Below are positions 1-8,561 of a DNA stretch of 16,326 bases, piece by piece. The stretch is from Hellea balneolensis. GTDB taxonomy: Bacteria > Pseudomonadota > Alphaproteobacteria > Caulobacterales > Maricaulaceae. The translations under genes and the position numbers were made by a program. Below the pieces are notes generated by a model, which was given only the letters and a program-made list of their open reading frames with translations, did no database searches and had not been told where the DNA came from. The stretch is taken from assembly GCA_003233025.1 (NCBI GenBank), contig QIKS01000302.1, positions 1 to 16,326 on the forward strand, in the 5' to 3' direction. Each line of letters begins with the position of its first letter. Position 1 is the stretch's first letter.

Positions 1-90
1 TGAAGCTTTTCGGTTTAGGCCGTGGGGACCATTAGCTTTAAAACTGCGTATCGCTTGCGTTGACTGCCAAACACATATAAGGCGCAAGCC

Positions 91-1524
91 ATGAAGACAA
101 AAACAAACGCCATGCCTGAAAACGCAAGTTTTTCTGACCTTGGTCTATCCCCTCCTCTCTTGAAAAAATTGCAGCGTCAAGGCTATGAAACCCCGACGCC
201 TATTCAATATCAGGCAATCCCGCCGATCCTCGCCGGCAAAGATGTTGTTGGCCTGGCCCAGACCGGCACCGGGAAAACGGCCGCCTTTACCCTGCCAATT
301 TTACACAGGCTCGGAGAAAGCGGCGATGAAATCATCGCGCGCCCGATCCGCGCCCTGATCATTACCCCAACCCGTGAATTGGCCGCACAGATTGACAAGG
401 CAGTACGAAATTACGGAGAAAATCTCTCAACCCGCTCCACATGTGTTGTTGGCGGCGTGTCTTTAAAACGCCAAATCAGGCCTTTGAAACAAGGGGTTGA
501 TGTTTTAGTGGCAACCCCGGGCCGGCTTGAAGACCTCATTGGCCAACGCATTATAGAACTGGACTGGGTTGAAATTGTCGTGCTCGATGAAGCCGACCAA
601 ATGCTCGACATTGGCTTCCTGCCCGCTATTAAGCGTATCTTGGCCCTGACACCAAAAGACCGCCAGACCCTGCTGTTTTCCGCCACCATGCCCAAGCAAA
701 TCCGCGAGCTGTCCAATAAATACATGAAGAACCCGGTTGAAATTTCGGTTTCCCAAATTTCCTCAACCGCCGAGCGGGTAGCGCAAAGCGTCATGTTCGT
801 CGCCCAGCCCGACAAAACAAAAGCCGCCATTGCCTTGCTGAACAACCATAAGGGTCAGCGCACGATTTTGTTTTCACGAACAAAAAGGGGCTGCGACCGG
901 ATTGCCAGACGCTTAAACGGCAATGGTCTCAACGCCGAAGCCATTCACGGCAATAAGTCGCAAAACCAGCGTACCCGGGCTTTGGAAGCTTTTCGTAAGG
1001 GCAATACGGATATTTTAGTGGCCACAGATGTTGCGGCCCGCGGCATTGATATTCCGGACGTGGAATTGGTGCTTAATTTTGATCTGCCGCAAGTGGCCGA
1101 AGCTTATATTCACCGAATTGGCCGGACGGGGCGGGCCGGAAAATCCGGCCTTGCCATTGCATTTTGTAATGATGAGGAAAGCAAAATGCTGCGCGATATC
1201 GAAAAAATTATCAAACAAAAAATCCCGGTGCGTGAGCATGACGGTACACTGGCGCCGGAGCCTACTTATGATCCCAATACCAATCCCGACGCCGAACGTA
1301 ACTATGACCATACCAAAGCAAAACCAAGCGAACCCTATGAGCCGGACAGCCACAAAGGCTTTGGCGAAAAACGCAAGCCTCAAAAAAATCAGGGACATAA
1401 AAAGAAAACCAAACCCGGTGCCAAGCAAAACCGTACTGATCCAGGCAAGCCCCAAAAACCCCGCCGCAACCGCCCCGGATCCCGCGCGCGCAAACGCCAC
1501 CGCAGCGAAAAAGGCAAGGGCTAG
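91..1524 (+). CDS. rhlE: DEAD-box ATP-dependent RNA helicase, RhlE-like
   Basis: ATP-driven RNA unwinding in the cytoplasm, of the kind used in ribosome assembly and RNA decay. All the superfamily 2 motifs are visible in order in the 477 residues: Q motif (GYETPTPIQ, 31-39), motif I AQTGTGKT (56-63), Ia PTRELA (93-98), Ib TPGR (142-145), II DEAD (166-169), III SAT (197-199), V ATDVAARGID (311-320) and VI HRIGRTGRAG (341-350). From about residue 380 a Pro/Lys/Arg-rich, low-complexity basic tail follows, typical of RhlE-type proteins and likely an RNA-binding extension. The start at 91 has AAGG at 79-82; an in-frame ATG at 112 would remove only seven residues. It converges on the tadG-like gene 19 bases downstream. 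The helicase class is certain; the RhlE subgroup is inferred from overall layout and the basic tail, and a related DEAD-box paralogue cannot be excluded. Confidence 0.93.
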   Translation: MKTKTNAMPENASFSDLGLSPPLLKKLQRQGYETPTPIQYQAIPPILAGKDVVGLAQTGTGKTAAFTLPILHRLGESGDEIIARPIRALIITPTRELAAQIDKAVRNYGENLSTRSTCVVGGVSLKRQIRPLKQGVDVLVATPGRLEDLIGQRIIELDWVEIVVLDEADQMLDIGFLPAIKRILALTPKDRQTLLFSATMPKQIRELSNKYMKNPVEISVSQISSTAERVAQSVMFVAQPDKTKAAIALLNNHKGQRTILFSRTKRGCDRIARRLNGNGLNAEAIHGNKSQNQRTRALEAFRKGNTDILVATDVAARGIDIPDVELVLNFDLPQVAEAYIHRIGRTGRAGKSGLAIAFCNDEESKMLRDIEKIIKQKIPVREHDGTLAPEPTYDPNTNPDAERNYDHTKAKPSEPYEPDSHKGFGEKRKPQKNQGHKKKTKPGAKQNRTDPGKPQKPRRNRPGSRARKRHRSEKGKG

Positions 1525-1543
1525 AGCGCTCTTCTAGGAAAAC

Positions 1544-2968
1544 TTATTGCGTCAATCTAACGGTCAGCAAAATCTCGCCAATGCTCTCAAATGCTCTTTG
1601 CAAGTCTGCAGCGTTTCGTGCATCAAAAAACATGCTATTATTCGTTGCACAATTCCTTAAAATATTTTTTGCCTCAACATCGCCAAATTCATAGGCAATG
1701 GTAAACACCTCTACATCCGACGCCTTGATTTCCCGACAAAGCGCCCGGGACAAATCATTCGCAGCGTCTCCGTCATTTCCCGTATGGCGTATTCCGATTT
1801 TAGATTTCGTATTGGCGCCATCGGTCATAAGCACCATAATATTGCGCCTTTTGCTCGCGGACTGCCCTGTTGCCGCTTCATTTAAAGGCTGGCTTGGCAT
1901 CAATGCCCGCCATCCCCAAAGCAAGCCGGAAGGCAGATAGGTCTCCCCATTGGCATCCAAACTGGCAATCGTCGATTTGATCGCTGAAAAATCCTTGGTT
2001 AAAGTCTGGATTTCTGTCCCGCACGATATATTGAACAATCCCGGTATCAGACGAGATGTAAATTCTGCCCGCTGATCCCAAGGGGCATCGCGTGAACCCA
2101 CACATCCTCGCCAGACATTGTTACTTGGCCCAGGTGTTTTACAAACATTTTGTGCCAAACCGAGCACATCATCACAGACCTCCTGTGTTCCCGCCGGGCG
2201 AGCCGACTGTGCCTCTTCACCACCACATGAATAAGGCACCCCGTCATTATAACAGGTTGTTGCTGGCTTTGACGGTATTGCAGCGCGGGCAGGAACATCA
2301 ACCTGACGGCAATTTGTTGTACCAATTACCGGGCTTTCCAAGCTACACACTTCATCAAATGTCTCAGTATAATCCGTTGTATCGCTCAACCAATTTGCGT
2401 TTCTGTGCGAAAGACCAACATTGATGTATTGCGAAAACGGAATGACCGATACCCGCAAGGTCTCACTGCCTGTAGCCTCCAAGCTTGTCACCATATCTAT
2501 AGCGGCAGCTTTAAGCGATGTCATCTTAGCGCCGTTCATGGACCAGGTTGTATCCAGGACGAGCGCAACATTTATCGCCACATAACTGGATAATGGTGCT
2601 TGGGCGGTCGCATTGACGTTGAGTGTCGATTTGCCAAATAAGCTCATAATTACCGGTTTATACGAACCATGAAGCTCAACCGATACATGGCCGGGCTTAT
2701 CCAGCTTTACATTTACCGCCACCGTGTCATCGCTAATATTATTAAGGTTTATTACGTCAGTAACAATTTTTCTAAGCGCCTCTTTATCTTCTTCACCAGA
2801 TTTAGATGCTGCCAGGACGGCGGCATCGGCCATATTTTGATATTTGCTGTTCTTGCTGGAAAGCCCAGAAAAATCTACAGCAACACCAACGCCCAACAAG
2901 AGTACAAACAAGCACACCGCAAATGTAACGGCAATATTACCTTGCTCGTCTTTAAAAAATATTCGCAT
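1544..2968 (-). CDS. TadG-like pilus/envelope protein with von Willebrand factor A domain
   Basis: 474 residues. The N-terminus (residues 8-33) has the TadE/TadG signature: a short charged start, the GNIAVTF motif and one hydrophobic helix that anchors or exports the protein. A VWA domain starts near residue 131 with a MIDAS-type metal site written D139-T-T-W-S143, followed by VLMTDGAN (379-386). Between these lies a long insertion with eight cysteines (208, 220, 239, 248, 265, 276, 289, 316), suggesting disulfides in the periplasm. In the family, TadG proteins belong to Flp/Tad pilus or surface assembly systems, but no other tad gene is in the window, so the role here is open. The start at 2968 is chosen because it gives the charged residues before the helix; a GGGA lies just upstream. 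It follows the tlpA-like gene on the same strand after 72 bases. Confidence 0.85.
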   Translation of the reverse strand: MRIFFKDEQGNIAVTFAVCLFVLLLGVGVAVDFSGLSSKNSKYQNMADAAVLAASKSGEEDKEALRKIVTDVINLNNISDDTVAVNVKLDKPGHVSVELHGSYKPVIMSLFGKSTLNVNATAQAPLSSYVAINVALVLDTTWSMNGAKMTSLKAAAIDMVTSLEATGSETLRVSVIPFSQYINVGLSHRNANWLSDTTDYTETFDEVCSLESPVIGTTNCRQVDVPARAAIPSKPATTCYNDGVPYSCGGEEAQSARPAGTQEVCDDVLGLAQNVCKTPGPSNNVWRGCVGSRDAPWDQRAEFTSRLIPGLFNISCGTEIQTLTKDFSAIKSTIASLDANGETYLPSGLLWGWRALMPSQPLNEAATGQSASKRRNIMVLMTDGANTKSKIGIRHTGNDGDAANDLSRALCREIKASDVEVFTIAYEFGDVEAKNILRNCATNNSMFFDARNAADLQRAFESIGEILLTVRLTQ

Positions 2969-2982
2969 ATTAATCCCATAAT

Positions 2983-3011
2983 ATTATCAAATTGGGGTGG
3001 GATTACGACAA
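2983..3011 (-). promoter_or_regulatory. Possible promoter of the tadG-like gene
   Basis: Read on the minus strand: TTGTCG (3011-3006), 17-base spacer, GATAAT (2988-2983). The -10 matches consensus at five of six positions and the -35 at four. Transcription would begin about eight bases before the ATG at 2968, so the 5' leader would be very short. Pattern match only. Confidence 0.3.
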
Positions 3012-3040
3012 CTATGTTAAATAACGATTTGCAAGCAAGG

Positions 3041-3646
3041 TTAATTATCTTCCAAAACGGTGCGTAACAGAGCCGCGACCTCGTCGCTTTGCCAATCAAC
3101 CTCACCAGGAATGCGGGCGATTTCGCGACCTTTTTTGTCATACAAAATACTAATGGGCAGGGCGGTGACACGAACGTCACTGCCAAGCCCCAGTGTCATA
3201 TCATGATAAAGTTTTAAATGCTGAACCCCGGTGGTTTTATAAAAAACCTCGGCCTCGACAATATCGCGGTCAACGCTGACGGCAACGACTTCAAAATCCG
3301 CCCCGCCCAACGCGCCTTGCAAGCGGTCAAGGCTGGGGATTTCGGCAACGCACGGCGCACACCAGGTGGCCCAAATGTTCAGCAAAACGACTTTACCACG
3401 AAAATCAGCCAGGGAAACCGCTTGCCCTTGTTTATTGTTAAATGCCCGGCTTGGCTGCACAGGCGGCGCTTCCATGACCACCAGTTTTTTTAGGCTTCCT
3501 TGAGCAAACCTTTGCAAATTATTTTTAGGCAAGCTACACGATTGTAACACCGCGAACAGAAGGGCAAAAATGCCAGCCAGTGCCATCAGGCGCGTTGCCA
3601 GTCGTAGTAACCGTTTGCGGGAAAATTGAATTTGAGGTTTCGTCAT
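3041..3646 (-). CDS. tlpA: TlpA-family thiol-disulfide oxidoreductase, probable lipoprotein
   Basis: Periplasmic thioredoxin-like protein that reduces disulfides, in relatives for cytochrome oxidase or cytochrome c assembly. The 201-residue product has a basic N-terminus, a hydrophobic segment (about 19-34) and a Cys at 37 in the context LQSC, a plausible though not ideal lipobox. The thioredoxin fold follows with WATWCAPC (redox cysteines 96 and 99) and the cis-proline loop TALP (P164). The start at 3646 is preferred because it provides the basic signal region; no clear ribosome binding site precedes it, and a longer reading to 3883 is only the antisense of argH. Its ATG and the ATG of argH overlap in the sequence CATG, so its promoter must lie inside argH. 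Divergent tlpA-argH pairs are, from memory, common in alphaproteobacteria. It could supply reducing power for the Cys-rich TadG-like product downstream, which is only a guess. Confidence 0.88.
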   Translation of the reverse strand: MTKPQIQFSRKRLLRLATRLMALAGIFALLFAVLQSCSLPKNNLQRFAQGSLKKLVVMEAPPVQPSRAFNNKQGQAVSLADFRGKVVLLNIWATWCAPCVAEIPSLDRLQGALGGADFEVVAVSVDRDIVEAEVFYKTTGVQHLKLYHDMTLGLGSDVRVTALPISILYDKKGREIARIPGEVDWQSDEVAALLRTVLEDN

Positions 3647-5048
3647 GAGTAAAGAGCCTAAGGGACAAAAAATGTGGGGTGGTAGGTTTTTAAGCAAACC
3701 TGACCAGATAATGCAAGCTATCAATGTCTCTATCGATTTTGACAAAAAATTGGCGACCCACGATATTGCCGGTTCCAAAACCCATGCCGACATGTTGGCA
3801 AAACAAAACATTATAACCCAATCTGACAACAAAGCTATCCAGTCGGGGCTGGATGATATCTTAAAGGAAATTGACGGGGGCACCTTCCCCTACCGCGCCG
3901 AATTTGAGGATATCCACCTCAATATCGAAGCCCGCCTGGGCGAATTGATCGGGACGGCAGCCGGGCGGTTGCATACGGCGCGCTCGCGCAATGATCAGGT
4001 CGCGACGGATTTCAAACTTTGGGTGCGCGACGCCCTTGAAGGCAGTTGCGCCCTGTTGAGAGATTTACAAAAATCCTTGCTCGACAGAGCCGCAGAGAAC
4101 ACCGACACCCTCATGCCCGGATTTACCCATTTGCAAATTGCCCAACCGGTTGTATTTGCCCATCATCTCCTGGCTTATGTAGAAATGTTTTCACGTGATA
4201 TAAGCCGGTTTGAAAACTGCCGTGACCGGCTTAATGAAAGCCCTTTGGGCGCGGCAGCCTTGGCCGGAACCCCCTACCCGATTGACCGGGATATGACGGC
4301 AAAATCCTTGGGCTTTTCTCGCCCTATGGCCAATTCCCTCGACGCCGTATCCGCCCGTGATTTTGCGTTGGAAGCCCTGTCCTGCGCCAGCATATGCGCC
4401 GTGCATTTATCGCGCCTGGCAGAAGAAATCGTCCTTTGGACATCGCCCGGATTTAACTTTATCAGGCTCTCGGATAAATTTACAACCGGCAGCTCGATCA
4501 TGCCGCAAAAACGAAACCCTGACGCCGCCGAACTTGTGCGGGCAAAATTGGGATCAATCACAGGCAATTTCGTCGCCCTTAGCATGGTGATGAAGGGCTT
4601 GCCCCTGGCCTATTCCAAAGACATGCAAGAAGACAAGCAGCCAGTATTTGCTGCCTTTGAAGCCCTGGAGCTGTGCCTGTGCGCCATGAGCGGCATGACC
4701 GCAGACATGCAGCCCAACAAACAAGCCATGGCCACAGCGGCGGGCAGTGCCTATTCCACCGCGACGGATTTGGCCGATTGGTTGGTGCGCGTGTTGGACA
4801 TTCCTTTTCGCGACGCCCATCATGCAACGGGAGCCATTGTTGCTTTGGCCGAAGGACAAGGAAAACCTTTGTATGAATTGCCCTTGGCCGACATGCAAAC
4901 CATACAGCCGAAAATCACGAAAGCCGTCTTTGATGTGCTTAGTCCCGAAAACTCCTGCGCCAGCCGCACATCTTACGGCGGCACAGCGCCGGATAATGTC
5001 AGGGGTCAAGTGCAACGCTGGCAAAAAATACTGGCAAAACAAGGCTAA
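3645..5048 (+). CDS. argH: Argininosuccinate lyase
   Basis: Cleaves argininosuccinate to arginine and fumarate, the last step of arginine synthesis, as a cytoplasmic homotetramer. The 467 residues match the family's usual length. Visible signatures are MWGGRF (10-15), [13 protein letters not shown] (110-122), GFTHLQ (159-164, with the catalytic His162) and the fumarase/aspartase-superfamily loop [12 protein letters not shown] (282-293) carrying catalytic Ser283. Two starts are possible: ATG 3645, with GAGG at 3634-3637, and ATG 3672 (Met10), with a strong AGGGA at 3661-3665 placed six bases before it. I keep 3645 because related proteins carry a short extension before MWGGRF. The gene is divergent from tlpA with overlapping start codons and is followed after 61 bases by the DUF4175 gene. 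Confidence 0.96.
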   Translation: MSKEPKGQKMWGGRFLSKPDQIMQAINVSIDFDKKLATHDIAGSKTHADMLAKQNIITQSDNKAIQSGLDDILKEIDGGTFPYRAEFEDIHLNIEARLGELIGTAAGRLHTARSRNDQVATDFKLWVRDALEGSCALLRDLQKSLLDRAAENTDTLMPGFTHLQIAQPVVFAHHLLAYVEMFSRDISRFENCRDRLNESPLGAAALAGTPYPIDRDMTAKSLGFSRPMANSLDAVSARDFALEALSCASICAVHLSRLAEEIVLWTSPGFNFIRLSDKFTTGSSIMPQKRNPDAAELVRAKLGSITGNFVALSMVMKGLPLAYSKDMQEDKQPVFAAFEALELCLCAMSGMTADMQPNKQAMATAAGSAYSTATDLADWLVRVLDIPFRDAHHATGAIVALAEGQGKPLYELPLADMQTIQPKITKAVFDVLSPENSCASRTSYGGTAPDNVRGQVQRWQKILAKQG

Positions 5049-5098
5049 ATATTATCAGTTTGTAATGATTTTACGATGCCTTTAAGAAAGATAAGCCC

Positions 5099-5104
5099 TA
5101 TAAT
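5099..5104 (+). promoter_or_regulatory. Perfect -10 box directly before the DUF4175 gene
   Basis: TATAAT at 5099-5104 ends five bases before the ATG at 5110. No convincing -35 lies 16-19 bases upstream and no ribosome binding site is seen between the box and the ATG. If it is used, the transcript would start at or within a base of the start codon and be leaderless. Confidence 0.3.
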
Positions 5105-5109
5105 AAACT

Positions 5110-7719
5110 ATGGATAAGCCGCTGACAAAAAACATACACCGCCTAACCCGGCGCGCCTTTGCCCATTTGTTGTGGGAGGTTTACGCCCCGGTCTTTGCGC
5201 TGGCGCTTTGCCTCATGCTTGTATTTGTCATCGGCGCAACATCTGGCTTGTGGCAATTTATCGGCGATCCGTGGCGCGGCATTGCCCTGATCATCAGCCT
5301 GGTTTTCATTGCCAAAGGCGTCAGGACGGCAATCGCCAAAACCAAACCAACCTTGTCACAAGCGCGCCGGCGTCTCGAAAACGATAATGGCTTGACCCAC
5401 CGCCCGCTGGATACGGTGACAGACGAATTGGCCAGTACAGGTGACGGCATAGCCGCGTGGGAAACCCACCTAAGCCGGGCGCAAACCTTGGTGCAAAACG
5501 CCCGGCCTTCAAAACTTAGGCCCGCCGTCGCCCCGCTTGATCCTTATTATATTCGCTTCGCTTTGCCCTTTGTTTTGCTGATTGCCGTCATGGTCGGGAC
5601 CGGAGATAATTATGAGCGGTTTCGCACCAGCCTGACACCCGGATGGATTTCTGGGATATCCGCCAAAAACGCCCGGTTTGAAGCCTGGATTGACCCGCCT
5701 GAATATACGCGCCGCCCGCCCAGTTATTTTAAAAACACCAACAGATTAAATGCACCGGAAGGCTCTGAATTTGTCGCCCGGATTTCAGGGGTGAAATCTG
5801 CGCCTCGCCTCATAATCAAACAAGGCAATCGCACACGGCGCATAACCCCAAAACGCCTTGGCCCACACAGTTTCGAAGCCCGCGCCATTTTGTCAACCGA
5901 CGCGACAGCCTCTTACCGGATTGGCAATACCACCCAGAAATGGCACTTGCTCGTCGCCAAAGACCATCCACCAACCATCAGTTTTGATGCCCCGCCCAGC
6001 GCCGGCAAACGTGACCAGCTTATTTTCAGCTATAGTCTGGAAGATGATTACGGTGTCCAAAACCTTGTCTTGTCCTTTCACCAAAAATCCGACCCGACGA
6101 TCATAGAAGAAATCAGCATTGCCCTGCCCGGTTCCTCCGTGCGCCAAGCCCAAGAAGAACCGGCAGCGCTGGATCTTACCAAACACAAATGGGCCGGCAA
6201 GGAAGTGATCGGACATTTAATCGCTGCCGACGGCAAAAACCAAATCGGGGTTTCTAAACCCGCCAGTTTTATCGTCCCTGATAAAATATTTGTTGAACCT
6301 TTGGCCAAAGCTGTCGCCGAGCAACGTTTGTTGGTCTTGACGGGAACGGATGCTTATAAAGCCCCGGCGCCTCTCCCCGCCATGACGATAGAGAAGCTCG
6401 CCGACCGGCCTGTGTTTAACGTCGAGCGGCCCGACAGAACCCTGGAGCGCGCCCCGCCGTCAATCCAGCGCACGGCTGTCCTCATGGCCGCTATCACGGA
6501 GCGCCCCGTCGGTATCTTTGATGACCCGACCGTCTATATGGCCTTGCGAAACATTCACGCACGCTTACGCACAGCCCGCAGCCAGGACGATTTAAAAGGT
6601 ATTCCCGAAGATCTGTGGGCCACGGCTTTGCGGGCAGAATTTGGCTTGCTCGGCGATGCACTGGAAGACATGCGTGCCGCCGAACGTGCCTTAAACAACG
6701 CCATGGCCCGCCGCGCCCCCCAGCGCGAGGTCGACACCTTATTTGACCGCTATAATGCAGCCGTAGACCGCTATATGGAGGAGCTGACCTTAAAAGCCAT
6801 TGAGGAAGCAAAAAAGCGCGGCGGCGGGCCAGATAGCGCCGGCGGCGGGGGCGGTGATAATTTCAACACGGATGAAATTCAAAAACTTTTGGACGCTATC
6901 GAAGAAGCCAACCGGCTCGGCGATACCGTAGCCGCCCGAAAAGCGCTCGCCCAATTGGCACAGCTTTTGGAAAATATGCAAATTCAACTGGCCCAAGGCG
7001 GCGGCTCTGGTGAAGGCCCATCTGACAGCGGCATGAGTGAGGAAGTTCAAAAAGCGCTTGAAGAATTAAACGAAATTCTGGGCGAACAAAGACAGCTCAG
7101 AGACGAGACGCAAGACAGTGCCCGCGCCGAGGCCGATCAAGAACGGCCTGGAGGGGGACAAGGGGCGCAAGGCGGGGAAGAACAGGCCAGATCAGGCTCT
7201 AGCCTGGCGCAAGACCAAGAAAAATTAGCCGAACTTTTAAATGACCTTGAACAAGGCTTGGGAGAACAAGCCGGCGGCGAAGAGACCGGCGGCAGCGGCG
7301 GCGGGGAAGACGGCGAGGAAACCGGCGCAGGCAGTGGTGATATCAGGGAAGCTTTGGAAGAAGCCAGAGACGCCATGCGCGACAGCCAGGAAGCCTTGGA
7401 AAATGGACAGTTTTACCGAGCAAGACGCGCCCAGTCCGACGCCATTGAAGCCCTGCGGCAAGCGGGGGAAGGCCTGTTTTCACAAGAGGCGAGCCAGCAA
7501 GAACAAAGCGCCGAAAGGGACGGCCCCGCCGACCCCTTTGGTCGCGAGAATGGTCGCGAAAACAATGGCGGCGGTATTGGCGATGATGTCGAAATCCCTG
7601 AAATCGACGACCAACAACGGGCGCGCCAGCTGTTAGAAGAACTTCGCCGCCGCGCCGCCGAGCAAGACCGCGAGAAAATCGAACGTGATTATCTGGACAG
7701 GTTGTTAGAGCGGTTTTAA
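5110..7719 (+). CDS. TIGR02302/DUF4175 family membrane protein
   Basis: 869-residue inner-membrane protein of unknown function, found mainly in alphaproteobacteria. Three hydrophobic helices are visible at about 27-44, 55-70 and 149-163. A beta-rich soluble region follows (about 180-390), then an alpha-helical region (about 440-570). From residue 570 the protein alternates Gly-rich linkers (GGGPDSAGGGGG, GGSGEG, GGSGGGEDG) with Glu/Gln/Ala-rich amphipathic helices that look like coiled coils, ending in the strongly charged RRRAAEQDREKIERDYLDRL. This agrees with the family's layout and length. The large region after the third helix probably lies in the periplasm. In the relatives I remember, lysA and a small lipoprotein gene separate it from argH; here argH precedes it directly. 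The downstream hydrolase gene converges on it, 21 bases away. No function should be assigned beyond envelope-associated. Confidence 0.85.
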   Translation: MDKPLTKNIHRLTRRAFAHLLWEVYAPVFALALCLMLVFVIGATSGLWQFIGDPWRGIALIISLVFIAKGVRTAIAKTKPTLSQARRRLENDNGLTHRPLDTVTDELASTGDGIAAWETHLSRAQTLVQNARPSKLRPAVAPLDPYYIRFALPFVLLIAVMVGTGDNYERFRTSLTPGWISGISAKNARFEAWIDPPEYTRRPPSYFKNTNRLNAPEGSEFVARISGVKSAPRLIIKQGNRTRRITPKRLGPHSFEARAILSTDATASYRIGNTTQKWHLLVAKDHPPTISFDAPPSAGKRDQLIFSYSLEDDYGVQNLVLSFHQKSDPTIIEEISIALPGSSVRQAQEEPAALDLTKHKWAGKEVIGHLIAADGKNQIGVSKPASFIVPDKIFVEPLAKAVAEQRLLVLTGTDAYKAPAPLPAMTIEKLADRPVFNVERPDRTLERAPPSIQRTAVLMAAITERPVGIFDDPTVYMALRNIHARLRTARSQDDLKGIPEDLWATALRAEFGLLGDALEDMRAAERALNNAMARRAPQREVDTLFDRYNAAVDRYMEELTLKAIEEAKKRGGGPDSAGGGGGDNFNTDEIQKLLDAIEEANRLGDTVAARKALAQLAQLLENMQIQLAQGGGSGEGPSDSGMSEEVQKALEELNEILGEQRQLRDETQDSARAEADQERPGGGQGAQGGEEQARSGSSLAQDQEKLAELLNDLEQGLGEQAGGEETGGSGGGEDGEETGAGSGDIREALEEARDAMRDSQEALENGQFYRARRAQSDAIEALRQAGEGLFSQEASQQEQSAERDGPADPFGRENGRENNGGGIGDDVEIPEIDDQQRARQLLEELRRRAAEQDREKIERDYLDRLLERF

Positions 7720-7740
7720 GGGCATTACAGAGACGACCGG

Positions 7741-8517
7741 TTAAGCCATTTGGTCGCAAAGCGCCTGTAGTTGTGCCGTTAATTTTTTCAAATTATCAGG
7801 TGTGGACAGGGAATGGTCACCGCCTTTGATCAAGGTCATTTCCACGTCACCGCTTTGCAATTTTTCAACAAGTTTTTGGGCATGTTGCCAGGGGACGGAA
7901 CTGTCTTGCAGGCCGTGCAAAATTCTAACCGGGCCGGTAAACTCAATTGGCCCGTCCAGCAGCAGATTTTCGCGGCCATCCAAAATAAGCGTCCGGCTTA
8001 TTTCGTAAGGTTCGTCATAATCGGAAGGTTCATAATATATCCCCTCCTCCATAATCGTGGCACGGATATCATCGCTAAAGTTTTCCCACATCAATTTTTG
8101 CGTAAAATCAGGGGCAGGCGCGATCAGCAGCAATGCTTTGACGCGCTCGGGCCGGGCCAAAGCGGCGAGCAAGGCCGTCCAACCGCCCATGGAAGAACCA
8201 ATGAGAATTTGCGGGCCTTCGGTTAGCTCGTCGATAATGCGCAGAGTGTCTTGCGCCCACCGGCTTACAGTCCCGTCGCGAAACACCCCTGACGACGCCC
8301 CGTGGCCGAAATAATCAAAGCGGACAAAGGCGCGCTCCTGCGCTTTGGCCCAATTGTGCAAAGCGCTGGCTTTGCTGCCGTCCATGTCAGATTTAAGGCC
8401 GCCGCACCAAATCAGGCCGGGGCCAGATCCAACCGATTGCCGGTAAGCGATTTTATGGCTGGCCTCGCCAGCAAAATCAGAACTTTGTAAAAACTTTACC
8501 GCGCACGTCTTTGTCAT
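7741..8517 (-). CDS. Alpha/beta hydrolase, ABHD10-like serine esterase
   Basis: 258 residues with an alpha/beta-hydrolase fold. The nucleophile elbow is GSSMGG with Ser109 in the GxSxG frame; the acid is probably Asp205 in LHGLQDSSVPW and the base His235 in GGDHSLS. The N-terminal GxWCGGLKSDM-like stretch (IWCGGLKSDMDGSKA, 36-50) and the RFDYFGHG strand-turn (66-73) resemble the ABHD10 group, which are mitochondrial esterases/depalmitoylases in animals; bacterial members have no settled substrate. There is no signal peptide, so it is cytoplasmic. The start at 8517 leaves 44 bases to the divergent glycosyltransferase start, and GGAA lies about ten bases upstream. The fold and triad are secure; the substrate is unknown. 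Confidence 0.85.
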   Translation of the reverse strand: MTKTCAVKFLQSSDFAGEASHKIAYRQSVGSGPGLIWCGGLKSDMDGSKASALHNWAKAQERAFVRFDYFGHGASSGVFRDGTVSRWAQDTLRIIDELTEGPQILIGSSMGGWTALLAALARPERVKALLLIAPAPDFTQKLMWENFSDDIRATIMEEGIYYEPSDYDEPYEISRTLILDGRENLLLDGPIEFTGPVRILHGLQDSSVPWQHAQKLVEKLQSGDVEMTLIKGGDHSLSTPDNLKKLTAQLQALCDQMA

Positions 8518-8561
8518 GATATGTGACTTTCCAAACTGATAACCAACATCTAATTACACTT

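Noticed and set aside
1028..1537. A 169-codon frame on the plus strand overlapping the helicase.
   Set aside because: It is a shadow of the helicase reading frame, whose motifs V and VI and basic tail are intact; no family features are seen.
1521..1537. Palindrome AGAGCGCTCT between the convergent helicase and tadG-like genes as a bidirectional terminator.
   Set aside because: The stem is short, has no loop and no T-run on either strand, so termination is not supported.
3647..3883. N-terminal extension of the tlpA frame giving 280 residues.
   Set aside because: The extra part is antisense to conserved argH codons and would bury the basic signal region and hydrophobic segment in the middle of the protein.
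4554..5042. A 162-codon minus-strand frame opposite argH.
   Set aside because: It is antisense to conserved ArgH sequence, His/Cys/Gly-rich by codon reflection, with no ribosome binding site or recognisable domain.
7000..7350. Gly/Glu-rich repeats in the DUF4175 gene as a tandem DNA repeat or assembly artefact.
   Set aside because: The repetition is at the level of residue composition only, codons vary, the frame stays open and such tails are usual in this family.
8523..8561. GTG start for the glycosyltransferase 13 codons upstream.
   Set aside because: The glycosyltransferase fold begins exactly at Met 8562 (NILQVVPELNAGG) and the extra residues do not look like part of the family.
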